A stretch of DNA of 64,000 nt from Novosphingobium album (ex Hu et al. 2023) (GTDB taxonomy: Bacteria > Pseudomonadota > Alphaproteobacteria > Sphingomonadales > Sphingomonadaceae). The first letter of the stretch is position 1. Each line of letters begins with the position of its first letter. Made by a program: the position numbers and the translations under genes. Under the pieces are notes generated by a model. That model searched no databases and was not told the DNA's origin. It saw nothing but the letters and a program-made list of their open reading frames with translations. Below are positions 56,599 to 64,000 of the stretch, one piece after another. Location: assembly GCF_022832385.1 (NCBI RefSeq), contig NZ_JALHLE010000021.1, positions 1-64,000 of the forward strand, in the 5' to 3' direction.

Positions 56599-56916
56599 TT
56601 GATCGAAGTTGAAGTTCAGAACGAGACGCACCAGAACCAGCAGTGCATCCGGTTTTCTGCCCTGCCGCGCATCGGCGAAGGGCTCAGGCTGCTTGAACCG
56701 GATGGCTTCTGGACCTCATACGACATCATAGATCTCTGGTACCAGAAGGCCGAATTCGGGGACATCTGGGTGCCGTACATCCATGTCCGCATGACGCCGT
56801 CGGAACGGGCGGAAAAGCCCGAGGCGACCCCCGTCGCGTGCCTCGACGACCATCAGGACGTGATAGATCAGACCAAGACGATCGCTCGCATCCTGAGCGA
56901 TCATGAAAATTCCTGA
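56599..56916 (+). CDS. Small acidic protein beside the chemotaxis cluster (unknown function)
   Basis: A 105-residue frame that opens with TTG at 56599, preceded by GAGAGGGGGG. The sequence (IEVEVQNETHQNQQCIRFSA, then WTSYDIIDLWYQ and IWVPYIHVRM) suggests a small beta-rich domain; the final 25 residues are helical and acidic. No signal peptide or known family seen. Divergent from cheA across 176 bp and only 17 bp before the next CheY-like gene, so it is co-transcribed with a response regulator. Confidence 0.7.
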   Translation: MIEVEVQNETHQNQQCIRFSALPRIGEGLRLLEPDGFWTSYDIIDLWYQKAEFGDIWVPYIHVRMTPSERAEKPEATPVACLDDHQDVIDQTKTIARILSDHENS

Positions 56917-56933
56917 AAGAGAGGAGACGCGCC

Positions 56934-57392
56934 GTGCTTGAGGGCCTGATCAAACGTTCTCGCGCGCAGGGCCGGAATGACGGCAGCGCGGCCGAAATAC
57001 CTGCAGCGTTGCCGGAACCCCTGCACGACCGTCGCTGCCTCCTTATCGATGACTCGCGCGTCATCCGCAAGCTGGCCCGCCGCATTCTGGAAGGCCTGGG
57101 CTATACCGTGACCGAAGCCGAGAACGGCGAAGAAGCCCTCGCCAAATGCCGGGCCGCCATGCCGGACCTTATTATCGTCGATTGGAACATGCCGGTCATG
57201 GGCGGAATGGAATTTGTGACATCGCTGCGCTGCATGCAAGGTGACCGCAGGCCCAAGATCATGTTCTGCACCACGAATTCGGACACGGCTGACATTCGAA
57301 AAGGCATTGAGGCCGGCGCCGATGAATACGTGATCAAGCCCTTCGATCAGCAGACCCTGCACGCGAAGTTGCAGCGGATCGGCGCAGCATAG
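56934..57392 (+). CDS. Second CheY-like response regulator with N-terminal extension
   Basis: A 152-residue protein from GTG 56934 (GAGAGGAG upstream). Residues 1-33 are an extra basic N-terminal tail; the receiver has DD (39-40), phospho-acceptor D83 in IVDWNMPVMGG, T113/T114 in FCTTNSD and K135 in YVIKPFDQQ. It closely resembles the cheY product encoded at 53204 (DWNMP, FCTT, IEAGADEYV), so the two are recent paralogues. Probably a competing output or phosphate sink for CheA. Confidence 0.93.
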   Translation: MLEGLIKRSRAQGRNDGSAAEIPAALPEPLHDRRCLLIDDSRVIRKLARRILEGLGYTVTEAENGEEALAKCRAAMPDLIIVDWNMPVMGGMEFVTSLRCMQGDRRPKIMFCTTNSDTADIRKGIEAGADEYVIKPFDQQTLHAKLQRIGAA

Positions 57393-57770
57393 AGGCTGAT
57401 ATCTGGCTGCCGCACGTGAAGAAGTTGCCTGAACAACGCCGGCCACTTCGGCATTGCAGCAGTCGCGTCATGCTGTGATGACAGGCGTATCGCAGCGGTC
57501 GCGATGGCCCTCGCTGGTCACCTGCCTGAACAACTGCCCGGCCTCCCCACATCCTCCGGTAGTCGTGCGTATACGCGGTGTTCACGATCTAACGGACTCT
57601 ACAGGTTTGCCTGTCGGCCTCCTGAATTTCGCAACGGAATTGAGCCCGATCCAAAAATGCCGCACGGATGCAATAATTGCAATTGGCAGAACTTTCTAAC
57701 CTAGGTTAGTAATAATGCAAGTCCGACAACAGAGATTCGGTCTGCTCAAATACCCATGGAGAGATTCACA
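57393..57770. promoter_or_regulatory. Intergenic region with palindrome CTAACCTAGGTTAG
   Basis: About 380 bp without genes. At 57696-57709 lies the perfect 14-bp palindrome CTAACCTAGGTTAG; close upstream are GCAATAATTGC (57670-57680) and TTGGCA (57683-57688). Seventeen bases after TTGGCA comes TTAGTA, a possible -10 element, so the palindrome would overlap the promoter spacer of the secreted-protein gene at 57771. I see no gene in the rest. Confidence 0.5.
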
Positions 57771-58091
57771 ATGAAGAAGATTGGTTTGCTAGCCTCGATC
57801 GCAACAGCTGCCACCCTTTCAGCTGTTCCCGCCGCAATTTATGCCGAAACGACCCAACCCGTTCGCGAAGTCACTGAAGCTGCCGCCGAACCTGTCCAGA
57901 TAAATACTGGCATGATGCTCTACAGCTCCACCGGTAACCGCGTTGCTCCGATCTACCGTGTCACCGCCGATGGCAGCCCGCAGCTCATTCTCAATGGTCG
58001 CCTTGTCACGGTCCCGGCCTCGAGTCTGACCATTGTCGACGGCAAGGTCACATCGTCATTGACCAAATCGGAAATTGCCAAAGCCAAGTAA
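57771..58091 (+). CDS. Small secreted protein with one copy of the repeat domain found at 1910-2503
   Basis: A 106-residue protein from ATG 57771, with GGAGAG before it. Signal peptide of about 25 residues (MKKIGLLASIATAATLSAVP, then AAIYA). The mature domain runs from TGMMLYSSTGNRVAPIYRV to VPASSLTIVDGK and LTKSEIAKAK. It lines up with the first repeat of the protein encoded at 1910-2503 (KVYGPEGNEVGTV, LPASSFAMREKG, MTKAQLE). Function unknown, probably periplasmic. Single gene behind the palindrome-containing promoter region. Confidence 0.8.
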   Translation: MKKIGLLASIATAATLSAVPAAIYAETTQPVREVTEAAAEPVQINTGMMLYSSTGNRVAPIYRVTADGSPQLILNGRLVTVPASSLTIVDGKVTSSLTKSEIAKAK

Positions 58092-58412
58092 ACGGTATTC
58101 CATCCTCCCTGTCGCGCATCGATGGGGAGGAGCTGCCAGCACAGCTGTAGCTGTGGGATCACAAACCCTTCCGTCCGCATCTGATGGCGGTGCCAACGCC
58201 CCGTTTTCTCAAGGAGGGCAGTGACGATTGGGAGCGTCCCATATCCCATCCAGGTTCTCCGGGGATTGCCCTGACATTGGCAGATGTTTCACGGTAAGGA
58301 AGTGGCGTCGTTATAGCCTCATCAGCATCTTTGGAACGGCTTTGCCCGTGTTGGCTTGCCTTCATCTGGCAATGAGGGGGTCGCTTTGATCACTAGCAGG
58401 TTCATTATTTGC
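58092..58412. other. Spacer between convergent genes
   Basis: About 320 bp. A weak hairpin (CCTCCC with GGGAGG, about 58103-58130) follows the secreted-protein gene but lacks a T run. Nothing else recognisable. Confidence 0.4.
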
Positions 58413-59807
58413 TTATCTTGTGGATTGCGCGTCGAACGCCAGATTCAGCAGCACGGCAGCCAGGGTGGTCAGGACAATGCCTGAGTGAAACAGCGGCCCC
58501 AGAGCCTCGGGCATGGCCTGGAAGAACGTGTTTGAGAGGACCGGGATGAGGCCGATCGCGATCGATACTGCAACCACGAGCAGACGCGGCTGGGTTAGCT
58601 CTTCACTTGCAATCACGCGAATGCCGGTCGCAGCAATCGTACCGAACATGACCAGTCCCGCACCGCCGAGAACCTCGACGGGGATGGCAGCCGCCACGGC
58701 CGCGAATTTCGGACATAGGCCCAGCAGGATGAGGATAACGCCAGCGCCAGCGACAACGAAGCGCGATCGCACACCGGTCAGCGTCAACAGTCCCACGTTC
58801 TGGGCATAGGAGGTGTAGGCGAACGTGTTGAATGTGCCGCCGATGATCGTGCCCAGAGCATCGGCGCGTAATCCCCGGGTCAGTGCGCGCGCATCTGCCG
58901 GCCTGCCGACGATCTCGCCAGCAGCCAGGAACATGCCGAAGGACTCCACCATGACGATGGTCATGACGAGACACATCGCTGCGATCATCGGAAACTGGAA
59001 CGTCGGCATCCCGAACTGAAAGGGGCGGACTACGGCAAACCAGGGTGCGGCGGCCACGTCTGTGAGGTCAAGCTTGCCCACCGTCATAGCCACGGCTGAA
59101 CCGGCCACCACGCCGAGGAGGACGGCCGCCGACCTTACCAGCCCGCTTCCCAGCCGGGTCAGGGCCAGAATGGCAAGGAGTGTCGCCAAAGCCAGTCCAA
59201 GACCCGTGAGCGCCCCGAATTCAGGAGAATCCGGCCGCCCGCCACCGGCCCAGTTGATAGAGACGCGCATGAGGGATAGGCCGATCATAAGAATGACACA
59301 TCCCGTCACATGCGGGGGAAACCATCTGGAGAGGCGGCCAACAAGCGGAGCAATTATCATGCCGAACACCCCCGAGACAATCACCGCTCCGTAGATCGTC
59401 GTCAGGATCGCGCCGGGTGCGCGTCCCGCGGCAAGACCGGTGCCGATCAGGGCGAGCATTGGGCTGACCGAAGCGAAGGTGACGCCCATCATGATCGGCA
59501 AGCGAATGCCGACCCCCGGTAATCCGAGGGTCTGGATCAGCGTGGCGATCCCGCAGGCAACCAGATCCGCACAAACGAGCTGGGTCAGGGACGCGGCATC
59601 TAGCCCGAGCGCCCGTCCCACGACGATGGGCACTGTCACAGCCCCGGCGTACATGATCAGCACATGCTGGAGTGAAAGGGGGAGTAACCGCGACAGGGCG
59701 GGCACGGCATCGACGTCGTCCGGCGGCGATAATGACGGTTGGGCGCCCGAACGTGCACTTTTTCCCTGGCGCACTGATGTGCAATCGAGGCTATCAGTGT
59801 CCATCAT
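58413..59807 (-). CDS. NCS2-family nucleobase permease (xanthine/urate type)
   Basis: A 464-residue protein with 12-14 membrane helices. It has LSLQHVLIMYAGAVTVPIVVG in the first helix, characteristic of NCS2 (NAT) permeases, and the signature SYAQNVGLLTLTGVRSRF. The form Q-N-x-G followed by TGVxSR rather than TR is that of bacterial xanthine/urate transporters; uracil permeases differ. The start ATG 59807 follows GCGGAG on the minus strand, but it shares two bases with the divergent LysR start, and an internal GTG (59774 or about 59704) is possible because the first 35 residues are poorly conserved in type. Probably imports a purine. Confidence 0.88.
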   Translation of the reverse strand: MMDTDSLDCTSVRQGKSARSGAQPSLSPPDDVDAVPALSRLLPLSLQHVLIMYAGAVTVPIVVGRALGLDAASLTQLVCADLVACGIATLIQTLGLPGVGIRLPIMMGVTFASVSPMLALIGTGLAAGRAPGAILTTIYGAVIVSGVFGMIIAPLVGRLSRWFPPHVTGCVILMIGLSLMRVSINWAGGGRPDSPEFGALTGLGLALATLLAILALTRLGSGLVRSAAVLLGVVAGSAVAMTVGKLDLTDVAAAPWFAVVRPFQFGMPTFQFPMIAAMCLVMTIVMVESFGMFLAAGEIVGRPADARALTRGLRADALGTIIGGTFNTFAYTSYAQNVGLLTLTGVRSRFVVAGAGVILILLGLCPKFAAVAAAIPVEVLGGAGLVMFGTIAATGIRVIASEELTQPRLLVVAVSIAIGLIPVLSNTFFQAMPEALGPLFHSGIVLTTLAAVLLNLAFDAQSTR

Positions 59808-60711
59808 GTCATTACTCCGCAGCGCTCTCATCTATTTCGACCAGGCGGTCAAAGACCGATCGATCCGCAAGGCGGCCGACAACCTGAATATCACTTCGTC
59901 CGCGATAAGCCGTCAGCTCCAGATTCTCGAGGAAGAGCTCGGGGTTGAGCTGTTCGTTCGCATGCCGCGTGGCATCCGGCCCACCGCGGCGGGGGAAAGC
60001 CTGCTCGCCTACGTGAGACGATGGAACCGGGATTCCGAGCAACTTGACCGCGAAATTGCCCAACTCAAGGGTGGCGTAAGAGGCACGATCCGCATCGCGG
60101 CGGCCGAAAGTCTGATCGAGGAAATCGTGCCGCGTGCCATGGCGCGGCTGTCCGAACGTTTCCCGCTCGTGGATTTCACGCTCATCTCCGGCGACAACTA
60201 CCACATGCGCAACACCCTGCTGGCCCGCGAGGCGGATGTGGTCTGCGCATTTGATGTGACCGACAGCGGGCCCACGCGCGTTGTCGCCACTATGGAGGCA
60301 CCGATGGGTGTCGTGCTTCCGGTCGACCATGCTCTGAGCCATCAGGAACAGATCTCGCTTGCGGACTGTGTCCGCTACCCCATCGTCGCGCTCCCGGCCG
60401 ATTGGCTCGTGCATAGCCGCATCGGTGACCTGTTCGACCGCAGTCGCGCGCCGCTGCGCATCGTTGCCCGGGTCGAGCGTGTCGGAATGCTCAAGAGTCT
60501 GGTCGAGGCAGGCATAGGCATTGCCTTTCTCTCGCGCGTCGGCCTGGCGCGAGACATAGACAAGCGCCGCCTCGTCTGGCGGCCTCTGGTGCCGGGGGCT
60601 GCCGCCCCCGGCGTCGTATCCGTCCTTGTCCCCCGCGGCCAGGTGCCTGCAGCCCACGTATCCGCGTTCGTGGACGTGCTGCGCGATGAACTTCATTCGC
60701 ATCTGCGCTAG
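59806..60711 (+). CDS. LysR-family transcriptional regulator
   Basis: A 301-residue protein. The helix-turn-helix at the N-terminus (LIYFDQAVKDRSIRKAADNL, then ITSSAISRQLQILEEELG) starts right at residue 7, so ATG 59806 is the natural start. GTG 59797 with GAGG six bases before it has a better ribosome binding site and would add three residues. A substrate-binding domain fills the rest (GTIRIAAAESLIEEIVPRAM, GMLKSLVEAGIGIAFLSRVG). It is divergent from the permease with no intergenic DNA, and likely controls the permease, the receptor encoded at 60738 and perhaps the dioxygenase encoded at 63717. Confidence 0.92.
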   Translation: MSLLRSALIYFDQAVKDRSIRKAADNLNITSSAISRQLQILEEELGVELFVRMPRGIRPTAAGESLLAYVRRWNRDSEQLDREIAQLKGGVRGTIRIAAAESLIEEIVPRAMARLSERFPLVDFTLISGDNYHMRNTLLAREADVVCAFDVTDSGPTRVVATMEAPMGVVLPVDHALSHQEQISLADCVRYPIVALPADWLVHSRIGDLFDRSRAPLRIVARVERVGMLKSLVEAGIGIAFLSRVGLARDIDKRRLVWRPLVPGAAAPGVVSVLVPRGQVPAAHVSAFVDVLRDELHSHLR

Positions 60712-60737
60712 CGACCTGACCGAAAGCGGGGCGATTT

Positions 60738-63056
60738 TCAGAACGCGAAAGTCACGCGGCCAATGACCGTGCGGGGCGGAACCTTCTGGTCGAAGGTCGA
60801 GTAGACGCCGAACACGTCGGTGAAGCGCGCCGCCGTCGCATTGGTGTCGAACAGGTTCTGCGCGATCAGATCGACGGAAATACCGTTGGCGAGATCGACG
60901 CCGGCCGACGCGTTGACCTGCGCATAGGCAGGGACCCTGTCCACGGCGGGATTGTTGAACATGCGCGACTGCAGGCTGGCCCGGTAGATCAGCGTCAGCG
61001 CCGCACGTACGGTCGCCGTGTCGCTAAGCTCGGACTTGTACTGAGCTGAAAACGTCCCCGAGAACTTGGGCGTCTTGGCAAGTTCGTTGCCCTTCAGGTC
61101 CTGCGCGGCCGCCGCACGGGCCAAAGTGACTGCCGGCGCGAACTGGTTTAACTTCTGCACAACCACGAGATCGTATTCCGCCGCGGCTGCAGCGAGGTTG
61201 TCGAGTGCGATGAAGTGCGAAGTGATCTTCGAATCCAGCGCGGCGGCAGTCCCAATCAGGCTGAACGTGTCGGTCACTGCCCACTGCACTTCCGCCTCGA
61301 GGCCCAGGACGCGGGACTTGGGCACATTGACCACGCCGCTCGCCACGTTGCGCGGATCCGTGCTCTGCGCCTGGAGGTTGCGGTAATCGTAATAGAACGC
61401 CGCAAGGTTCGTGCGAACGCGGCCGTCGAACAGGTCACCCTTGAAGCCAAGCTCGTAGGCGTTGATGGTTTCCGGCTTGAAGCTGGCGAACACAAGGTCA
61501 TCCGCGACGTCAGGCTGGCCGAAGGTGAGGTTGTTGCCGCCCGGCTTGAACCCGCGTGTGTATGACGCGAATACCATCATCCCGGGCGCCACGTCGTATT
61601 CGAGCGCAAAACGGCCTGTGACCGCGGTGCTGGTCTTGGTTACGTCAGCGGTCGGCGCGTCGCGAAGGATGTTGAAGAAGTTGTAGTTCAGGTTGTGCGC
61701 CGTATCGTGGGTGTAGCGCAGGCCGGCAGTCACGCGCAGGGAATCGCCGACGTGGTAGGTTCCCTGACCATAGAAAGAGTAGGACTTGCGCGACGGGAAG
61801 AAGTCGCTCTGGAATCCGACATCGGCACCGAAAGGCGGAATGCCGAAGACGACGGGGTTATAGGTTTCCGTGAAGGGATCAAGGATGCCGTTGCGGTTCT
61901 GGTCAACCCGCTCGAAGGTGTGCGCTTCGATGTCCTGCTTGAACCAGAAGGCGCCCAGGGTCCAGTCGAGGCCCCCCAGGATGGGCTTGCTCGAAACCAG
62001 GTTTAGCTCCGACGTCCACGACTTGTGGTACTGGTTCTGTGCCTGCTCGTAGCTGCGGCGCAGCACCAGCGGGCTGACAAGGTTGACGCTGGTGAAGTCG
62101 TTGTCGCGCGAACGCACGATTTCGGCGGTCTGGTAGGAACCGAGATATTTGATCGTGAACGCCGGCAAATCGAGTTTCACGATCCCGCTGTAGAGCGCGG
62201 TGTCGAGGTCTGTCTTCGAGGGATCGTCCTGCGACAGGCGCCGCGCGCCGGGGGTCGGATCGAGAAGCCCGAAGCGGGCGGCGCCATTGACGTGACTGGC
62301 GTAGTGCTGCGCCGTGAGGTTGATCGAGAAATTGCTGGCCGGCTGGAAAAGCGCCTGGACGCGCCAGCCGGTCTGGTTCTTGTCGTCGAGCCGCTGGCCG
62401 TTGAAGACGTTGAGCGTGGTGCCATCCTGGCGCAGGTCGTTGATCGCGCCGCGGATCGCGAGCATGCTGCCGACCGGCACATTCAGTTCGGCTTCCAGCT
62501 CGCGGTAGTCGTAAGAGCCATAGGCGCCCGAGACGCGGCCCGAGATGCGGTCGAGCTCGGGCTTGCGGGTGATGATGTTCATCGCGCCGCCGGTCGAATT
62601 CTGGCCGAACAGGGTACCCTGCGGTCCGCGAACGACTTCGATGTGGTTGACGTCGAGGAAGCTTGAACCCAGCGCGAATGGCGAGACGATGTAGACGCCA
62701 TCCTGATGGAACGAGACCGAAGGCGCAGCCACGTCGTTCTGATTGGCTTCCTGCCCGACGCCGCGGATCGAGATGGTGACACGGTCGCCGCCTTCCGCCG
62801 GGCTGACTGTAAGTCCGGGAGCAAGGCCGCTCAGTCCCACGAAATCCTTGACGTTGTTGGCTTCAAGGGAGTCACTGGTGATCGCAGAGATTGCTTGCGG
62901 AACATCCTGCAGGTTCTGTTCACGCTTTTCCGCCGTCACGACGATGTCGCCGAAATAGGCCGTGCCGTCACCGCTTGGGCTTTCCTGCGCCGAAGCTGGC
63001 GAAAAGCAAGCGAGCGCGGTCGTACCGGCCAGAACGGCCGCAAATTTCTTGATCAT
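60738..63056 (-). CDS. TonB-dependent outer-membrane receptor
   Basis: A 772-residue protein from ATG 63056 (MIKKFAAVLAGTTALACFSP signal peptide). TonB box region FGDIVVTAEKREQNLQDVP, plug domain (VTISIRGVGQEANQN, VVRGPQGTLFGQNSTGGAMN), then a barrel ending in GRVTFAF, the correct aromatic C-terminus for assembly. It belongs to the large sphingomonad group of FecA-like receptors with unknown substrates. Location beside an NCS2 permease and its regulator suggests a purine-related or other small-molecule substrate. Confidence 0.93.
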   Translation of the reverse strand: MIKKFAAVLAGTTALACFSPASAQESPSGDGTAYFGDIVVTAEKREQNLQDVPQAISAITSDSLEANNVKDFVGLSGLAPGLTVSPAEGGDRVTISIRGVGQEANQNDVAAPSVSFHQDGVYIVSPFALGSSFLDVNHIEVVRGPQGTLFGQNSTGGAMNIITRKPELDRISGRVSGAYGSYDYRELEAELNVPVGSMLAIRGAINDLRQDGTTLNVFNGQRLDDKNQTGWRVQALFQPASNFSINLTAQHYASHVNGAARFGLLDPTPGARRLSQDDPSKTDLDTALYSGIVKLDLPAFTIKYLGSYQTAEIVRSRDNDFTSVNLVSPLVLRRSYEQAQNQYHKSWTSELNLVSSKPILGGLDWTLGAFWFKQDIEAHTFERVDQNRNGILDPFTETYNPVVFGIPPFGADVGFQSDFFPSRKSYSFYGQGTYHVGDSLRVTAGLRYTHDTAHNLNYNFFNILRDAPTADVTKTSTAVTGRFALEYDVAPGMMVFASYTRGFKPGGNNLTFGQPDVADDLVFASFKPETINAYELGFKGDLFDGRVRTNLAAFYYDYRNLQAQSTDPRNVASGVVNVPKSRVLGLEAEVQWAVTDTFSLIGTAAALDSKITSHFIALDNLAAAAAEYDLVVVQKLNQFAPAVTLARAAAAQDLKGNELAKTPKFSGTFSAQYKSELSDTATVRAALTLIYRASLQSRMFNNPAVDRVPAYAQVNASAGVDLANGISVDLIAQNLFDTNATAARFTDVFGVYSTFDQKVPPRTVIGRVTFAF

Positions 63057-63716
63057 GTCGAAACCCCCCGGACGAGGAGCACACTCCGTGCGCTCGTCAA
63101 ATGCAGCTGGAATTATTGCTAGACGAGTGCCCCGCGGCGAACATTGTTGCTTGCCACACCCGTCGACGGGCAATTAGCGCCCGCAGCATTTTCACAAAAG
63201 TGTAGAATTCCGTTCGCAGCGTTCGCAAAAAGTATGCGCATGTATGCCCTCTGGCCGCAACGGGTCGAGCAAGGTCTATATGCCCTACAGCGCATGGGAC
63301 GGCGGCAATCGGCGTGTAACATTGGTGGAGAGACTGCATGACGGAACGGCAGAATTACCGGGCTTATCAACCGCGAGTGGACTTTCGGGTTCGTCCCACA
63401 AATCCGGCATGACGGTGAACCTGAGGGCGGTTATGGCAATGTCCGCAAACTGGGATCCAAAAATGTCCCTTGAATGAACCTGGACGACGAATTGAAAGAT
63501 CGGAACTGTTGGCCTGGTTGCGAGGTGTGCTGATTTCTGCAACGCCTTGCCCGGATCATTGCACTCGACGCAGCGTGATGTTTCACGCACATGGGGCTCG
63601 CGGAGTATTGCGTGCGCGATCCGTTTCCCCGTTGCCCGGCGCTGCATGAGACTGTCCGTTCCTTCTCGTGAAGGACGCTTGTCCAAATGGGGACAGTCAC
63701 GTCGGGAGATTCCGAT
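63057..63716. other. 660-bp divergent intergenic region before the dioxygenase gene
   Basis: It separates the minus-strand receptor from the plus-strand dioxygenase and must contain both promoters. Near the right end are inverted repeats TCCTTC-TCGT-GAAGGA (about 63662-63677) and TGTCC-AAAT-GGGGACA (about 63682-63698), candidate operators just before the GGGAG at 63706. Short open frames here lack support. Confidence 0.45.
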
Positions 63717-64000
63717 GACACTTCCGCTTGTCGATCTGTCCGCGTCAGCGAATGCGGGCAATGCCATTGACGCTGGCCTTTCAACATACGGCTTCCTGCA
63801 ACTCGCCAATATCGGGATTACCTCCGCCGAACTGGATGAGGTATTCCGTGCAAGCGAGGCTTTCTTCAAAGGCCCCGCAGTCATCAAACAGCAATGCGCA
63901 TATCGCTCGGCTGCGGAGAATTTCGGCTACCAGGGCCTGCTCGAGGAAAACCTCGATCCAGGGGCGCCGGCCGATCTCAAGGAGACGTTCACGATGCGCA
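63717..64000 (+). CDS. 2-Oxoglutarate/Fe(II) dioxygenase of the isopenicillin N synthase-like family, 5' part
   Basis: The frame is open from ATG 63717, preceded by GGGAG at 63706-63710, to the window edge (94 codons). The translation begins MTLPLVDLSASANAG and continues AIDAGLSTYGFLQLANIGIT, EAFFKGPAVIKQQCAY and NFGYQGLLEENLDPG, then DLKETFTMR. This matches the DIOX_N N-terminal domain (PxxDL, GFxQLxNxGI, F..P...K, GYxxxxxE, DLKETF). The catalytic HxD...H is outside the window. Family members include thymine 7-hydroxylase; with the neighbouring nucleobase permease, oxidation of a nucleobase or related compound is plausible but unproven. Confidence 0.85.

Noticed and set aside
63244..63477. 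A 77-codon plus-strand frame upstream of the dioxygenase
   Set aside because: It starts with no ribosome binding site and shows no recognisable motif; the region is better explained as a divergent promoter.

Overview
The window looks like chromosomal DNA of an alphaproteobacterium of the order Sphingomonadales, Novosphingobium- or Sphingobium-like. This is inferred from high GC, two large TonB-dependent receptors, the block ahcY / divL-type kinase / tsaE / amgK / murU / addB / addA / trxA, and argJ next to secA. No database search was possible. I see no phage, insertion sequence or CRISPR array.

Layout. 1-337: three copies (the first cut by the window edge) of a tRNA-Arg(ACG) gene in an exact 131-bp tandem repeat, closed by a strong terminator. 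357-8949: mixed housekeeping and accessory genes: a ClC chloride transporter, a secreted two-repeat protein, a SnoaL-like protein, phospholipase D overlapping folE, a membrane protein, an SDR and a peroxiredoxin. 8950-21925: ahcY behind a perfect 20-bp palindrome, then a tightly overlapped run divL-tsaE-amgK-murU-addB-addA and trxA. 22008-29671: an argJ/GST/inositol-phosphatase-family operon on the minus strand, then a small secreted protein, secA and an uncharacterised membrane-anchored protein.

29699-48858 is the most coherent accessory region: an arabinan/L-arabinose utilisation locus. It encodes an outer-membrane TonB-dependent receptor, four exported glycoside hydrolases (one MGH1-like with a discoidin-like end, two GH43, one GH51), a FucP-like MFS permease, an exported aldose 1-epimerase, and the five steps of the oxidative L-arabinose pathway to 2-oxoglutarate (dehydrogenase, lactonase, arabonate dehydratase, GguC-like keto-deoxy-arabonate dehydratase, 2-oxoglutarate semialdehyde dehydrogenase). 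A GntR/FCD regulator sits in the middle. The AT-rich motif built on GTCGGAG/GTCGGAC occurs at each of the three main promoter regions and is the likely operator.

49303-57392 is a chemotaxis cluster: receptor, cheR, cheB, cheY, cheW and an extended cheA on the minus strand, and divergently a small unknown protein plus a second CheY-like protein. 57771-58091 is a small secreted protein sharing a domain with the one at 1910-2503. 58413-64000 looks like a nucleobase-related uptake locus: an NCS2 permease whose start codon overlaps that of a divergent LysR regulator, a TonB-dependent receptor, and the 5' end of a 2-oxoglutarate/Fe(II) dioxygenase cut by the window edge.

Most start sites were moved inward from the longest open frame on the basis of ribosome binding sites, signal peptides or ATGA overlaps. 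Functions are assigned from recognisable motifs and gene order; substrate specificities are inferences.
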